Shown one piece after another: positions 1 through 10,625 of a stretch of DNA of 64,000 nucleotides. Position numbers and translations under genes: made by a program. A model generated the notes under the pieces. That model was not told the DNA's origin. It did not search any database and saw only the letters and a list, made by a program, of their open reading frames with translations. Numbering within the stretch: position 1 is the stretch's first letter; each line of letters begins with the position of its first letter. Source of the DNA: Bartonella massiliensis (lineage in GTDB: Bacteria; Pseudomonadota; Alphaproteobacteria; Rhizobiales; Rhizobiaceae); assembly GCF_902150025.1 (NCBI RefSeq), contig NZ_CABFVS010000011.1, positions 124,001 through 188,000 of the forward strand. Direction: 5' to 3'.

Positions 1-370
1 GAGTGTGATCTATAAGGCACATACTTCAAAGGAGATGATATTTATTGGGCATTATCATTGACTTTACAAAATGCGGTACCGTTGTTTTACTTTTTTAATC
101 CCAATGTTGCATGATCAATTCCTCATATTGCGATAGGCTTTGGCATTTGAAAGCCTTTATAAGAAGCATTTTGTCTCCTTTTTTATGGTTTTTAAACAAC
201 TGCGCCACTTTAAGGTACAAAAATAAATGATTGTGATTCATTTAAAGAGGATTTGAAAAATAAGTCTCATAATATTGGGGATTCTTATTTAAGATAAAAA
301 ATTATCGTTATAAATGAATGGATTGTCGTAAAACTTTCTTTTAAAAGAATTCCATAGACTTCAAGCCTTT
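1..370. other. Gene-free left edge
   Basis: AT-rich sequence with no open frame of useful length and no recognisable RNA gene on either strand. It lies downstream of the minus-strand pheT gene and may contain the end of a neighbouring gene's flanking region beyond the window. I see nothing else that can be named. Confidence 0.5.
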
Positions 371-400
371 AAAAAATAAAGGAGCACTCAAAAGTGCTCC
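371..400 (-). terminator. Rho-independent terminator after pheT
   Basis: A perfect 8-bp stem (GGAGCACT / AGTGCTCC) with a 4-nt loop lies at 381-400. On the minus strand it is followed by a T-rich run (TTTATTTTTT). It sits about 35 bases beyond the pheT stop, so it most likely ends the rpmI-rplT-pheS-pheT transcript. Confidence 0.85.
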
Positions 401-435
401 TGTCTTTATAAAACGTCATTCGAAAAGACTTAACA

Positions 436-2850
436 TTAACGACGAAGATAAGCGCCTGTCATTTTAGTGACATTTTCTATCACTTTTGCAGCAATTTCTT
501 CTAGATCTTTATCTGTCAAAGTGCGTTCAATTGGTTGAATAGCAATTTCAATGGCAATAGATTTTTTATTTTCACCAAGGCTTTGATCTTCAAAAAGATC
601 AAAAATCTGTACGGAATGAATAAGTTTTTTATCGGCCCCCTGAGCGGCACGAACAATAAGAGAAGAAGCAATTGTCTTATCAACGATAAATGCAAAATCA
701 CGCCGTACCATTTGAAAAGGCGATACTTTCAAAGGAGGACGGCTTTTCGTTGTTTTTTTCTTTGGCTCTGGAATTTGATCTATAAAAATTTCAAAGCCGC
801 ATAAAGGACCACTGATATCTAATTTTTCCAAGGTCGCTGGGTGCAGAACACCAAAAAAACCAAGAATAATTTTTGATCCAAGTTTTATGACTCCTGAACG
901 ACCTGGATGATACCAATCGGGCGCTCCAACTTCAATCTGCATTTTCCCAACATTTATATCACACGATTCTAAAACGGCTAAAGCATCTGCTTTGGCATCA
1001 AAAACATCAACGGTGGTTGCATTTCCATTCCAAAAACGCCCAGCCCCTTCAAATTTCTCTGTACCACGACGAATCCCACTCACAACACGTCGTTGTTTAT
1101 CAGGGGTATTACCTTCATAAATGCTGGACACTTCAAATAAAGCAAGATCAGCAAAACCACGATCAGCATTTCTCTGCGCTGCCATAAGCAATCCAGGTAA
1201 AAGAGAAGGACGCATCACGGACATATCAGCGGCAATAGGATTGACCAATTTAAGCTCTGCTTGACCTCCCCCAAAAGAAAGAGCTTGATTTTCAGAAATA
1301 AAAGACCACGTTATCGCTTCTTTCATACCGCGATGTGCTAAAGCCAAACGCGCAGCGCGTGAACGAATTTGCGCGCATGTTAAAACTTGCTCTTTTCTTT
1401 CGACGAAGCTTTCCAAAGGAATAGGTTTAATTTTATCTAACCCATAAATCCTTATGACCTCTTCCACCAGATCGGCTTTACCCATAATATCAGGACGCCA
1501 TGATGGTACTTTGACTGTAACGATCTCTCCCTTTCCTTCAACACAAAAGCCAAGCTTTTCTAAAATAGCAATGACTTGTTCGCGCTCTATTTGCAAATGT
1601 GTCAAACGTTTAATTTCAGAAAAAGGAAAAGCGATCTGTTTAGTTTCTTTTTGTTGATAGCCAACAATTTTTGCCTTGGATACTTCACCGCCACAAAGAC
1701 GTAAGACCAATTCTGTTGCAATCTCAAGCCCTGGTTCCATAAAAGCCGGATCAACACCCCGTTCAAACCGATAACGTGCATCACTGATAAGCCCTAATGC
1801 TCTCCCTGTTTGTGCAATGCTTTTTGCATCCCAAAGCGCCGATTCAATGATAACGCGCCGTGTTGTTTCATCACAGCTTGTCCTTTCACCGCCCATGATA
1901 CCGGCAATCGAAACCACACCCTCTTCGTCGGCAATGACACAATCTTGAATGTTCAAACGATAAATTTTTCCGTTCAATGCTTGAAGTTGTTCCCCTTCAC
2001 GCGCACAACGAACAGAGAAATTGCCTTTAATTTTATCGGCATCAAAAACATGAAGCGGACGACCAAGGTCAAAACTTATATAATTTGTCATATCAACCAA
2101 CGCATTAATCGGTCTTAAACCAATTGCATTCAAACGTTGTTGCATCCACTGTGGTGATGGGCCATTTTGAACATTGCATACCTCACGCCAAGCAAAGCCT
2201 AAACATAACGATGAATCTTGCGAAAAATCGAATGAAACATCGAGGGGGGTATCAAAGGAAGTTTCAAATTTTGGTAAAGACAATTCTTTTAATTGTCCGA
2301 TTCCCGTGGCAGCAAGATCCCGTGCAATACCACGAACGCCTGTGCAATCAGCACGATTGGGGGTCAAACCAATATCAATGATCGGATCATCTAGACCAGC
2401 GTAAGCGGCAAATGAATCCCCAATAGGTGTATCTTCTGGAAGTTCAATAATCCCATCGTGTTCATTTGATAATTCAAGCTCTGCTTGCGAGCACATCATC
2501 CCAAAACTTTCAACGCCGCGGATTTTTCCTATAGATAATGTCACATCGAGTCCTGGAACATAGGTCCCTGGTAATGCAAGAACACCCACAAGACCTGCAC
2601 GCGCATTTGGTGCTCCACAGACAATTTGTAGAGGTTTAGCAGTTCCTATATCGACTGATAAAATTTGGAGTTTATCTGCATCAGGATGTTTTATTGCTGT
2701 TAAAACTTTTGCAATCACAAAACCTTTTAAAGAAGAGCGATCATCAACGTGCTCAACCTCAAGACCGATAGCTGTTAGTTTCTCACAAATTTCATCCAAG
2801 GATGCATTTGTCTCTAGGTGATCTTTTAACCACGACAATGTAAATTTCAT
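436..2850 (-). CDS. pheT: Phenylalanine--tRNA ligase beta subunit
   Basis: Charges tRNA-Phe with phenylalanine as part of the cytoplasmic alpha2-beta2 enzyme. The 804-residue length is normal for the bacterial beta chain. From the N-terminus there is an EMAP/OB-type tRNA-binding domain (about residues 39-150, including [18 protein letters not shown]). The B3/B4 editing and B5 regions fill the middle (about 210-480). A C-terminal FDX-ACB anticodon-binding domain begins near [14 protein letters not shown]. The ATG at 2850 is preceded by a GAGG Shine-Dalgarno. The pheS gene ends 32 bases upstream, so the two subunits are co-transcribed. A strong terminator follows. Nothing looks damaged. Confidence 0.97.
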   Translation of the reverse strand: MKFTLSWLKDHLETNASLDEICEKLTAIGLEVEHVDDRSSLKGFVIAKVLTAIKHPDADKLQILSVDIGTAKPLQIVCGAPNARAGLVGVLALPGTYVPGLDVTLSIGKIRGVESFGMMCSQAELELSNEHDGIIELPEDTPIGDSFAAYAGLDDPIIDIGLTPNRADCTGVRGIARDLAATGIGQLKELSLPKFETSFDTPLDVSFDFSQDSSLCLGFAWREVCNVQNGPSPQWMQQRLNAIGLRPINALVDMTNYISFDLGRPLHVFDADKIKGNFSVRCAREGEQLQALNGKIYRLNIQDCVIADEEGVVSIAGIMGGERTSCDETTRRVIIESALWDAKSIAQTGRALGLISDARYRFERGVDPAFMEPGLEIATELVLRLCGGEVSKAKIVGYQQKETKQIAFPFSEIKRLTHLQIEREQVIAILEKLGFCVEGKGEIVTVKVPSWRPDIMGKADLVEEVIRIYGLDKIKPIPLESFVERKEQVLTCAQIRSRAARLALAHRGMKEAITWSFISENQALSFGGGQAELKLVNPIAADMSVMRPSLLPGLLMAAQRNADRGFADLALFEVSSIYEGNTPDKQRRVVSGIRRGTEKFEGAGRFWNGNATTVDVFDAKADALAVLESCDINVGKMQIEVGAPDWYHPGRSGVIKLGSKIILGFFGVLHPATLEKLDISGPLCGFEIFIDQIPEPKKKTTKSRPPLKVSPFQMVRRDFAFIVDKTIASSLIVRAAQGADKKLIHSVQIFDLFEDQSLGENKKSIAIEIAIQPIERTLTDKDLEEIAAKVIENVTKMTGAYLRR

Positions 2851-2882
2851 TTTAAAACCTCACATGAAAGCGATGACTAAAA

Positions 2883-3965
2883 TCACACATTTTTATTAGA
2901 GAAAAAAGCAGGCATATCAAAGCAACGAAAGCCATAATGGTTTAACCAACGCAGATCAGCATCAAAAAAAGCTCGTAAATCAGGCATACCGTATTTTAAC
3001 ATAGCAATACGATCAATGCCCATTCCCCATGCAAAACCTTGATATTCATCGGGATCTAACCCAACATTTTTTAATACATTAGGATGTACCATTCCGCATC
3101 CTAAAATTTCCAACCAATCCTTTCCTTCTCCAAACTTTACTTCTGAACCAGAACGATCACATTGAATATCCACTTCCATAGATGGTTCGGTAAAAGGGAA
3201 AAAAGAGGGGCGAAAACGCATGTTTACAGAAGCGACTTCAAAAAATTCTTTACAAAAGGTTTCATGCAGCCACATCATATGCGCAATGGTGGAGGTTTTA
3301 TCAATGACAAGACCTTCGACTTGATGAAACATGGGGGAATGCGTTGCATCCGAATCCATGCGGTAAGTTTTTCCAGGAATAATAATCCGTATTGGTGCTT
3401 TTTGTTTTTCCAGTGTACGAATTTGTACAGGTGATGTATGGGTGCGCAATAATTTGCGTTCTCCTATTTTATCAACATCAAAAAAGAAGGTATCATGCAT
3501 TTCACGTGCTGGATGCCCTGCAGGAAAATTTAAGGCCGTAAAATTATAATAATCTGTTTCAATATCAGGTCCTTCTGCGAGAGAAAAACCCAACTTCGTA
3601 TAAATGGCGATAATTTCCTCAATCACTTGTGAAATAGGATGAATACGTCCCCGTTCCATAGGAGAAGAGCGAACAGGCAAGGTAATATCAACCATTTCAC
3701 GAGAAAGACGGGCATCTATTTCTTGTTTTTTTAGAAGATCACGCTTTTGTGCCCATAATTCTAAAATGCGATTTTTTAATCCATTAAGAATGGGGCCAAC
3801 TTTTTGGCGTTCATCAGCCTCCATCTTTCCTAATGATTTTAACTTTTCAGAGATGCTACCTTTTTTACCTAATGCCGCAATACGCACTGTTTCAAGTGCC
3901 TGTTCATTCTCCGCTGCTTCTAAAGCTAAACAAATTTCTTGTTCCAGACGCTCAATATCGTTCAT
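2883..3965 (-). CDS. pheS: Phenylalanine--tRNA ligase alpha subunit
   Basis: Catalytic subunit of the class II phenylalanyl-tRNA synthetase; it forms Phe-AMP and transfers Phe to tRNA. The 360 residues start with a helical coiled-coil arm that binds tRNA (about residues 1-90). The class II core follows, with motif 2 around [12 protein letters not shown] and motif 3 [18 protein letters not shown] at about 310-327. Length and motifs are standard. It lies between rplT upstream and pheT downstream on the same strand, the common bacterial order of translation genes, and is probably part of one operon with them. Confidence 0.97.
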   Translation of the reverse strand: MNDIERLEQEICLALEAAENEQALETVRIAALGKKGSISEKLKSLGKMEADERQKVGPILNGLKNRILELWAQKRDLLKKQEIDARLSREMVDITLPVRSSPMERGRIHPISQVIEEIIAIYTKLGFSLAEGPDIETDYYNFTALNFPAGHPAREMHDTFFFDVDKIGERKLLRTHTSPVQIRTLEKQKAPIRIIIPGKTYRMDSDATHSPMFHQVEGLVIDKTSTIAHMMWLHETFCKEFFEVASVNMRFRPSFFPFTEPSMEVDIQCDRSGSEVKFGEGKDWLEILGCGMVHPNVLKNVGLDPDEYQGFAWGMGIDRIAMLKYGMPDLRAFFDADLRWLNHYGFRCFDMPAFFSNKNV

Positions 3966-4059
3966 ATTTTTGCCTATTTTTTAATAAAAGAAAACCCGCA
4001 CTCGCAATAGCCAGCACGGGACCTCGAATAAATAAATGCTTTAAGAGAACACGACTGGC

Positions 4060-4461
4060 TTACTTGACAGCGCCTTCAAAAGCATTAGGTGTTGTATCTT
4101 TTAAATATTCTAAAGCTTTTTTTGCTGAAGCAATTAAAGCAGAAAATGCTTCTGCTTCGTGAATGGCTATATCTGAAAGAACCTTACGATCAACCTCAAT
4201 ACCGGCTTTTGATAAGCCATCAATAAAGCGTCCATAAGTGAGACCTTCTGCACGAACAGCTGCATTAATTCTTTGAATCCACAAAGCACGAAAAGTCCGT
4301 TTTCTATTTTTGCGATCACGATAAGCATACTGCTTTGAACGATCAACTGCTGCCTTAGCTGCACGAATGGTATTTTTACGACGACCGTAAAAACCTTCAG
4401 CTTGTTTTAAAACTTTTTTGTGCTTAGCGTGTGCTGTCACACCTCTTTTCACACGTGCCAT
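4060..4461 (-). CDS. rplT: 50S ribosomal protein L20
   Basis: Binds 23S rRNA early in assembly of the large ribosomal subunit. The 133-residue basic protein begins [19 protein letters not shown], the highly conserved rRNA-binding N-terminus of L20, and carries the family's [20 protein letters not shown] segment. It is preceded by rpmI (33-base gap) and followed by pheS. In several bacteria L20 represses its own rpmI-rplT message. Whether that happens here is not shown, although a structured leader lies in front of rpmI. Confidence 0.98.
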   Translation of the reverse strand: MARVKRGVTAHAKHKKVLKQAEGFYGRRKNTIRAAKAAVDRSKQYAYRDRKNRKRTFRALWIQRINAAVRAEGLTYGRFIDGLSKAGIEVDRKVLSDIAIHEAEAFSALIASAKKALEYLKDTTPNAFEGAVK

Positions 4462-4494
4462 ATTATAATCTCCTCAAAATCAAAAGCGTAAGGT

Positions 4495-4698
4495 TTACAT
4501 ACCATTCGGCAAATAATGCTGAATGACTTTTTTAGCATCTTGTTCACACAAAACCATTGTTCCACGTGCATCGCGAATAAATTTATTCGAACGCTTAATC
4601 ATACCGTGGCGCTTACCGGCAGCTGCTACTTTAACTTTGCCTGACGCAGTGATTTTAAACCGCTTTTTAGCGGATGATTTGGTCTTCATCTTGGGCAT
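4495..4698 (-). CDS. rpmI: 50S ribosomal protein L35
   Basis: Small basic protein of the large ribosomal subunit. I chose the ATG at 4698 ([15 protein letters not shown]), which gives 67 residues, close to the usual 64-66. The longer frame from 4731 adds 11 residues not seen in the family. The sequence shows the usual [15 protein letters not shown] and [13 protein letters not shown] blocks. It is the first gene of the rpmI-rplT-pheS-pheT group. infC, which often precedes rpmI, is absent and nth occupies that side. Confidence 0.96.
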   Translation of the reverse strand: MPKMKTKSSAKKRFKITASGKVKVAAAGKRHGMIKRSNKFIRDARGTMVLCEQDAKKVIQHYLPNGM

Positions 4699-4740
4699 TT
4701 TGCTACTCCATACATCAATTGATCTAATCAAATATTTTAT

Positions 4741-4805
4741 TTATTCAAGCGGACCAACGCTTGAATAAGCATTTAAACAGCCACGGCATGCCCTGCCGGG
4801 CGGTT
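4741..4805 (-). promoter_or_regulatory. Structured leader upstream of rpmI
   Basis: Between nth and rpmI, 4741-4751 (TTATTCAAGCG) and 4758-4768 (CGCTTGAATAA) form a perfect 11-bp inverted repeat with a 6-nt loop. Just upstream on the minus strand is a GC-rich patch (4781-4805) that is unusual for this AT-rich region and contains a small GCCC/GGGC hairpin. The stem is not followed by a T-run on either strand, so a simple terminator is unlikely. Its position ahead of rpmI-rplT fits an autoregulatory leader, but that role is inferred. Confidence 0.4.
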
Positions 4806-4854
4806 CTTCAAGGATGCTTTCATAAGCTAGTATACACAAAATAGCAAGACCGTA

Positions 4855-5595
4855 TTACAAAAAAATGGGTGCTCCATTGTCTTGAACTTCAAACAAAGGG
4901 GCCGGAATAGCATTTGTTTTGCTTGTGGCTTTACATAAATCGGCAATAATGCATTGCCTACATTGTGCTTTACGTGCTTGACAAATATAACGTCCATGTA
5001 AAATCAGCCAATGATGCGCATGACGAAGATAATGGGGCGGTATAATCTTTAATAATTTTTTCTCGACAATTTCTGGTGTTTTGCCAGGCGCTAAACCAAG
5101 ACGATTGCTTAAGCGAAAAATATGCGTATCGACGGCTAATGTAGGCTGACCAAAAGCAACATTCAAAACAACATTAGCGGTTTTGCGCCCCACGCCTGGA
5201 AGGGCCATAAGTGCTTCACGCGTATTAGGGACTTGACCGCTATGTTGGTCAATTAAACAGCTGCAAAGCGCGTAAATATTGCGTGCTTTTGCACGCCAAA
5301 GACCAATTGAGCGGATATGGTATGCTATTTCTTCTTCTCCCAATGCAACCATTTTTTCCGGTTGATCAGCAAGATAAAAGAGTTCTTTTGTTGCTTTATT
5401 AACGCTTACATCTGTCGCTTGAGCTGAAAGAACAACAGCAACCAAAAGCGTAAAAACATTTGTATAGATAAGATCACTCTTAGGTGTCGGGCGTTGTACA
5501 GAAAAACGACGAAATATTTCTGCAATTTCATCCTTGTTATATAAACAACCAGATATATTTCGCACTTTTGACGAATTTATGTTACTTTGAGGCAT
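4855..5595 (-). CDS. nth: Endonuclease III (base-excision repair DNA glycosylase/AP lyase)
   Basis: Removes oxidised pyrimidines from DNA and nicks the resulting abasic site. The 246-residue protein has the helix-hairpin-helix LPGVGRKTANVVLN with catalytic Lys138. The conserved Asp156 is in VDTHIFRLSNRLG. The [4Fe-4S] cluster motif C-X6-C-X2-C-X5-C uses Cys205, 212, 215 and 221. An N-terminal extension of about 20 residues precedes the usual start of the family, and a short tail follows the cluster. It is transcribed away from the small heat-shock gene and toward rpmI. Confidence 0.97.
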   Translation of the reverse strand: MPQSNINSSKVRNISGCLYNKDEIAEIFRRFSVQRPTPKSDLIYTNVFTLLVAVVLSAQATDVSVNKATKELFYLADQPEKMVALGEEEIAYHIRSIGLWRAKARNIYALCSCLIDQHSGQVPNTREALMALPGVGRKTANVVLNVAFGQPTLAVDTHIFRLSNRLGLAPGKTPEIVEKKLLKIIPPHYLRHAHHWLILHGRYICQARKAQCRQCIIADLCKATSKTNAIPAPLFEVQDNGAPIFL

Positions 5596-5692
5596 TGAAC
5601 TCTCTTAATCTTCTCTCTTGAAGTTATCATTCACGCTCGCCATATGATAAGAATGCAGCGAACACTTTAATATAGAGTTTGGTTAAGTACAG

Positions 5693-5708
5693 CCGCTTTA
5701 AAGAGGAT
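5693..5708 (+). promoter_or_regulatory. Possible RNA thermometer masking the heat-shock gene RBS
   Basis: The Shine-Dalgarno GAGG (5703-5706) can pair with CCGC at 5693-5696 in a short hairpin with an A-T step and a four-base loop. Rhizobial small heat-shock genes often have ROSE-type thermometers in which the SD is paired just before the start codon. Only the last stem is visible to me, it contains one G-A mismatch, and I did not fold the whole leader. Treat this as a candidate. Confidence 0.3.
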
Positions 5709-5716
5709 ACTCATGA

Positions 5717-6148
5717 ATGATACATGTGACATCTTTCTCCAATCCTTTTCTTTTAGGATTTGAAACCGTAGAAAAAACATTGCAACGCATCGGTAAAGCT
5801 GATGAGGCTTACCCAGCCTATAATATTGAACGTTTACACAAGAACGATGATGCAAATCATATCCGGGTAACTTTGGCTGTTGCTGGATTTAAGGCTAATC
5901 ACCTTAATATTTTACTCGATGATAATCAATTGGTTATTCATGGTAAACAAACTGACAATCAAAATCATCAATATTTATATCGCGGTATAGCTGCGCGACA
6001 ATTCCAGCGGACCTTTGTTCTCGCGGAAGGAATGAATGTTACAAATGCCGAGTTGAAAAATGGTCTTTTATCAATTAATCTATATCAACCAAAGTTAAAA
6101 AAAGAAATAAAACAGATTCCAATTAAAGTCAGTCGTGGTGAGTCATAA
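5717..6148 (+). CDS. Small heat-shock protein, Hsp20/alpha-crystallin family
   Basis: ATP-independent holdase that binds unfolding proteins in the cytoplasm. The 143-residue protein has a short N-terminal arm, then the alpha-crystallin domain (about residues 33-130). That domain includes PAYNIERLHKNDDANHIRVTL-type strands and the LKNGLLSINL segment, which is the family's A-x-x-n-GvL-like motif. It resembles rhizobial IbpA/HspD-type proteins. The start at 5717 keeps the conserved frame; the ATG at 5713 is out of frame and closes after 15 codons. The DUF1150 gene lies 26 bases downstream, a pairing common in alphaproteobacteria. Confidence 0.92.
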   Translation: MIHVTSFSNPFLLGFETVEKTLQRIGKADEAYPAYNIERLHKNDDANHIRVTLAVAGFKANHLNILLDDNQLVIHGKQTDNQNHQYLYRGIAARQFQRTFVLAEGMNVTNAELKNGLLSINLYQPKLKKEIKQIPIKVSRGES

Positions 6149-6174
6149 AAGTTAAGGCGTAAAGGAACAGAGAA

Positions 6175-6426
6175 ATGGGAGAACATAAACAAGGCTTATC
6201 GTTTCAGAACACGTCCTACTCTGATGCGGGACAGATTGCTTATTTAAAAAAGGTCTGTACAGATGATCTGGCTAAGAACTTTCCAGATCTTCCACCCATG
6301 ACCCCAGGCATTACCATATGGGCTCTTTTCGGTGAAACAGGTTATCCTATCATTTTATCTGATGAGCGCTCTATTGCTCTTGCTGGAGCCAATGAGCATG
6401 AACTCCAAATTGTAACTCTGCACTAG
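6175..6426 (+). CDS. DUF1150 family protein
   Basis: A small 83-residue protein of the alphaproteobacterial DUF1150 family; its function is not known. Recognisable parts are GQIAYLKKV near the N-terminus and the core ITIWALFGETGYPIILSDER followed by A-x-A-x-ANEHEL. There are no membrane segments or cysteine motifs of interest. It follows the small heat-shock gene at close range and is probably on the same transcript, suggesting but not proving a stress-related role. A hairpin that looks like a terminator follows. Confidence 0.88.
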   Translation: MGEHKQGLSFQNTSYSDAGQIAYLKKVCTDDLAKNFPDLPPMTPGITIWALFGETGYPIILSDERSIALAGANEHELQIVTLH

Positions 6427-6436
6427 ATTACTTGAC

Positions 6437-6478
6437 GAGAAAAAACGGGGCTTTTGTCAATTCTATCCGTTTTTTCTC
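6437..6478 (+). terminator. Probable terminator after the DUF1150 gene
   Basis: GAGAAAAAACGG (6437-6448) and CCGTTTTTTCTC (6467-6478) form a perfect 12-bp stem with an 18-nt loop, starting 10 bases after the stop codon. The T-run is inside the descending arm rather than after it, so efficiency is uncertain, but the position fits the end of the heat-shock operon. Confidence 0.6.
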
Positions 6479-6614
6479 AATTAAAGGGTATTGAGCCGTT
6501 TAGCGGTATTCTTGGATTTTTGCTTCCTTTTGTTGGTGAGGACACATGCGGTGTCTTGGTATTGTGTAGGGGGCTTAAAAGGATTGGCATTCTGTTGTAA
6601 TGTGGCGTTATCGC

Positions 6615-6900
6615 TCAAATAACATATTGATGACTATTCATAATTAATTTTTTGCAACTGAAATTAAGAGTCTCAAAAATCGTGAGATTCTTTCATTTAA
6701 GGTGCTCTCGTATGGATTAATTAAAATGATTTGTTCGTTATAACGTGCAGGTAAAAAGTACTTGAAGAGAAGACAAGGAATAAAAATACCTTTTATAATT
6801 TGTCTTAGGTGCCGAGGGCTTTCGCAACATTGGGGATGAGTAAAGTGTATGATTTTGCCAATTTTTTTACATAAGTATAAAGTTGGTGGTGCTCTATAAG
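6615..6900 (+). pseudogene. Integrase remnant A' (5' flank and first codons)
   Basis: On the plus strand this segment matches the upstream flank and start of the integrase gene seen in minus orientation at 6905-7575. Shared landmarks are the block before the start (AAGGAATAAAAATACC), the CTTTCGCAACATTGGGG stretch corresponding to the protein piece SVATLR, and GTTGGTGGTGCTCTAT corresponding to the DGGAQW region. Stops and frameshifts interrupt it, so it is dead. It runs directly, tail to tail, into remnant A. Confidence 0.6.
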
Positions 6901-6904
6901 TTTT

Positions 6905-7575
6905 TTTATTTATAGGATCATATCCCTTACAGGCTTGGTGATGAAATGGGTTCCAGTCTAATTGGGGAAGAATATGAAGGCGTAAATGTAAAAATCAATT
7001 ACAAGCCTTAGCATCATTCTTTAATTCAGCTTTACGACTTTCAAAAGTGTTTAGAGCAATGTCTTTTAAATAATGAAGATTGCGCATTGCCGCATGCTTT
7101 TTTTCATATTCTTCAATGAAGTTACGCCCTTCACGAAGAACAGAACGCCATTGATTTGCACATTCATGGGCTTGTTTTAAAGAGACATCTCTCAAAGCGC
7201 ATACCACCTTCATTTCGCGGGCGGCGCTCATGAATAGTATAACGGTAAAGTCCCCTAGAATAATATAAAATCCAATGAGCTTTCCATCTTTACGCGTGAT
7301 CAGGAGCAAGCCAGCACCATTACACACTTGTGCCAACCTTTAAGTGTTGCGGACCAACCCTTGAGCTTGTAAGACGGTTCATGAAAAGCTATTTTTAGTC
7401 CTTTCTTTAACAGTTTTTATCCATACGCCAGCCACGCTTTTGACGTGCAAGCAAGTGATTTTGATTGATTCAACATAAGAAAAGATTTAAAATGGGAAAA
7501 TTTTACGTTATTCGAGTCTTTAATTCAAGTTGAATAACGCTATATTATCATTATAAATCAATAAGTTGTATCTTT
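6905..7575 (-). pseudogene. Integrase remnant A (N-terminal half with 5' flank)
   Basis: Decayed 5' part of a tyrosine-recombinase integrase of the P4 type with an N-terminal arm-binding (DUF4102-like) domain. A 113-residue frame (6995-7336) shows CNGAGLLLITRKDGK, then ALRDVSLKQAHECANQWRS, then HYLKDIALNTFESRKAELK, matching the usual order of such integrases. Further downstream a shifted frame reads LRLHILPQLD. The catalytic domain is missing. Its 5' flank (7338-7575) is shared with the copies at 11.1 and 20.4 kb. The space between this copy and ilvD holds nothing else recognisable. Confidence 0.7.
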
Positions 7576-7845
7576 CATATGAAAATCTGGAACAGTTCGT
7601 GTTGCACTGAATCGTTTTGATATTTATCTCAAGCGTTTAGTTGCGCTGGGATGAGATGTTGATTAACAAGTAATAGAAAAATAAAAGCTTTATGACTTTA
7701 TGATGAAACTTATGCAAAACTTTTAATTTCGTGCTTCAAATGCTTCAGTACAAGGTATTTTTCTCTTTTGAAGATTAAAGCTCTTGTTTTTATAGTCAAG
7801 TTACAGCACAACAAGCAAAATGGAATTATTTGAGGGGAAAAAATA

Positions 7846-9684
7846 ATGCCTTCTTACCGTTCAAGAATATCGACACACGGTCGTAATATGGCAGGAGCTC
7901 GCGGTCTTTGGCGTGCAACTGGGATGAAAGATACAGATTTTGGTAAACCCATTATTGCGATTGCAAATTCTTTTACACAATTTGTACCAGGGCATGTCCA
8001 TTTAAAAGATCTTGGACAATTGGTTGCACAACAGATAGCCATTGCTGGTGGTGTTGCAAAAGAGTTTAACACCATTGCTGTCGATGATGGTATTGCGATG
8101 GGGCACGATGGAATGCTTTATTCTTTGCCTTCACGTGAAATTATTGCTGATTCTGTGGAGTATATGGTCAATGCCCATTGTGCGGATGCCCTTGTCTGTA
8201 TTTCTAATTGTGACAAAATTACACCAGGAATGTTAATGGCGGCTTTACGATTGAATATTCCAACAATCTTTGTTTCAGGCGGTCCTATGGAAGCCGGTAA
8301 GATTAAATGGAAAGACCAAGATTTAAGGGTTGATTTGGTTGATGCCATGGTTGCAGCTGCTTCAGAACAGAATTCTGAAGAAGAAGTTGCTGAAATGGAG
8401 CGCACTGCTTGTCCTACATGTGGTTCTTGTTCAGGGATGTTTACGGCTAATTCCATGAATTGCTTAACAGAAGCCTTGGGGCTTTCGCTTCCGGGAAATG
8501 GATCAGTGCTAGCAACACATGCAGATCGACGGATGCTTTTTGAAGAAGCTGGAAAGCAGATTGTTGCATTGGTCAAGCGTTATTATGAAAAAGATGATGA
8601 AACAGTTTTGCCACGCTCTATTGCTTCACGCAAGGCTTTTGAAAATGCCATGACCGTTGATATTGCCATGGGAGGATCAACCAATACAGTACTGCACCTT
8701 TTAGCAGCGGCGCAAGAAGGTGAGGTGGATTTTACCATGACAGATATTGATCATCTTTCACGTCGTGTTCCTGTTTTATGCAAGGTTGCTCCTGCTGTTG
8801 CGAATATCCATATGGAAGATGTTCATCGCGCTGGTGGGATTATGGGGCTTTTAGGCGAATTGGCTGCGGCGGAACTTATCGATACATCAACCTATACGGT
8901 CCATGCAAAAACAATGAAAGAAGCTCTTGATCATTGGGATGTAAAACAAACCAATGAACCAGCAGTCCATGCATTTTATCGTGCTGCTCCAGGTGGTATT
9001 CCAACACAGATAGCTTTTAGTCAATCTTGTCGCTATGAGACTCTTGATCTTGATCGTGAAAAAGGTGTGATTCGCAACAGGGAGCATGCCTACTCACAAG
9101 ATGGAGGATTGGCAGTTCTTTATGGAAATCTTGCCAAAGATGGCTGTATTGTAAAAACAGCAGGTGTTGATCAATCAATTTTGACCTTTAAAGGTCCGGC
9201 AAGAATTTTTGAAAGCCAAGATTCAGCGGTTTCGGCTATATTAACAGATAAGATTAAAACAGGTGAAATCGTTTTAATCCGTTATGAAGGTCCACGTGGA
9301 GGACCTGGAATGCAAGAAATGCTTTATCCAACAAGTTATCTCAAATCTAAAGGATTAGGTAAAGTTTGTGCACTTGTGACAGATGGACGTTTTTCAGGGG
9401 GAAGCTCAGGGCTCTCGATAGGACATATTTCGCCAGAAGCTGCTGAAGGAGGAGAAATTGCGTTGGTGGAAGAAGGGGATATCATAGAAATTGATATTCC
9501 AAACCGTAGTATTCATATGTTGGTTGATGACGGTGAGATGAAGCAGCGTCGTCTTAGGATGGAAGCAAAAGGAAAAGAGGCTTGGCAACCGGTTGAGAAA
9601 CGTCAGCGCAAAGTTTCAAAGGCTCTCAAAGCCTATGCTGCAATGACGACATCTGCCGCAAAGGGTGCGATTCGCAATATTTAA
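7846..9684 (+). CDS. ilvD: Dihydroxy-acid dehydratase
   Basis: Iron-sulphur enzyme that dehydrates 2,3-dihydroxy-3-methylbutanoate (and the methylpentanoate analogue) to the 2-keto acids in valine, leucine and isoleucine synthesis. The 612-residue protein has the cluster-binding motifs CDKITPGM and [18 protein letters not shown] and the C-terminal block [19 protein letters not shown]. All are typical of IlvD rather than the related Edd. GAGGGG ends 10 bases before the ATG. The gene stands alone, flanked on both sides by integrase remnants and gene-free DNA. Confidence 0.97.
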   Translation: MPSYRSRISTHGRNMAGARGLWRATGMKDTDFGKPIIAIANSFTQFVPGHVHLKDLGQLVAQQIAIAGGVAKEFNTIAVDDGIAMGHDGMLYSLPSREIIADSVEYMVNAHCADALVCISNCDKITPGMLMAALRLNIPTIFVSGGPMEAGKIKWKDQDLRVDLVDAMVAAASEQNSEEEVAEMERTACPTCGSCSGMFTANSMNCLTEALGLSLPGNGSVLATHADRRMLFEEAGKQIVALVKRYYEKDDETVLPRSIASRKAFENAMTVDIAMGGSTNTVLHLLAAAQEGEVDFTMTDIDHLSRRVPVLCKVAPAVANIHMEDVHRAGGIMGLLGELAAAELIDTSTYTVHAKTMKEALDHWDVKQTNEPAVHAFYRAAPGGIPTQIAFSQSCRYETLDLDREKGVIRNREHAYSQDGGLAVLYGNLAKDGCIVKTAGVDQSILTFKGPARIFESQDSAVSAILTDKIKTGEIVLIRYEGPRGGPGMQEMLYPTSYLKSKGLGKVCALVTDGRFSGGSSGLSIGHISPEAAEGGEIALVEEGDIIEIDIPNRSIHMLVDDGEMKQRRLRMEAKGKEAWQPVEKRQRKVSKALKAYAAMTTSAAKGAIRNI

Positions 9685-10625
9685 TGAGATAAAGGACGCA
9701 TCTTATAAGAGAGAGTACTCTGTTTTTTTATATCTTTTGCATGATATCCTACGCAAATTATTCTATGCATTTGTAAGTTTGTCAGAATATTTCAAGCCAT
9801 CGTGAGTATGATTAAAAAGCTATAAATACAATTTAAAAGCTGTTGCGAATTTTTGAGTAGCTATGAAAGACAGATACGATGGATATGGCGTTGATCACTT
9901 TTCACATCATATTCTAATTTTATACGAGATTGTGATCTCTTATTACGCGTATTTGTGAAAGATATTTATGGTACCGGTGATATTATTTTATTGTGCCATA
10001 AAACACCATTATTGAGGGTTATGATATAAAATAGCCTTCAAATATTTAAGTGTTTTTAATGTGTGTGGTGAATATTCTTAGACTTGTTTTTCAAGCTTTG
10101 TGTTAAGTGAATACCAAGAGTGGAAAGTTAAGACAGAAGCCACTCGAATCTGGACGCTTTACAAGCGGAAATCTTTGTTCGGTGAGGGCGAGAAGGATTT
10201 TAAAGGCTGTTTAGGAAAATAGAATGCAACTGTAGTATTATGCTTGCCTCTATGTTTTATGTGAAAACAGTAAAAGAGCTTTTTATCGTTGAGATAAACT
10301 AAATGTATGAATCAATATGTCGCGAGTTTATTTTGCAGAAACCGACAAGATTTCAATACAAGATAGCTTTGAGCTAAATCTGTTGCTATAGATAGTCTTG
10401 ATCGTAAAGAAATATACTCCACTAAACATATTTATTGGTAGGATGAAGGGGACATGAAAAGTTTGCAAAAGGCAGTTGTTTTGTAAAACGGAAGATATTG
10501 ATAAATTTTTACATAAAAAACAATAAGTTATCACAAATAAATATGGTGTGGAGTTTTTACATGAACTTTAGCTTAATCGAAAATTTTATAGAAAAGTCAT
10601 AAAATACGGTAAGAGACCTGAATTA
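9685..10625. other. Gene-free region after ilvD
   Basis: About 0.9 kb of AT-rich DNA with no supported gene. A 68-codon frame on the minus strand (10328-10534) has no recognisable motif or convincing start and I do not accept it. The DNA may be decayed accessory sequence associated with the integrase remnant next to it. Confidence 0.5.

Noticed and set aside
5713-5760. ATG at 5713 as the small heat-shock gene start
   Set aside because: Its frame stops after 15 codons and does not encode the alpha-crystallin domain.
10328-10534. 68-codon minus-strand frame as a gene
   Set aside because: No motif, no convincing RBS and surrounding DNA is decayed.
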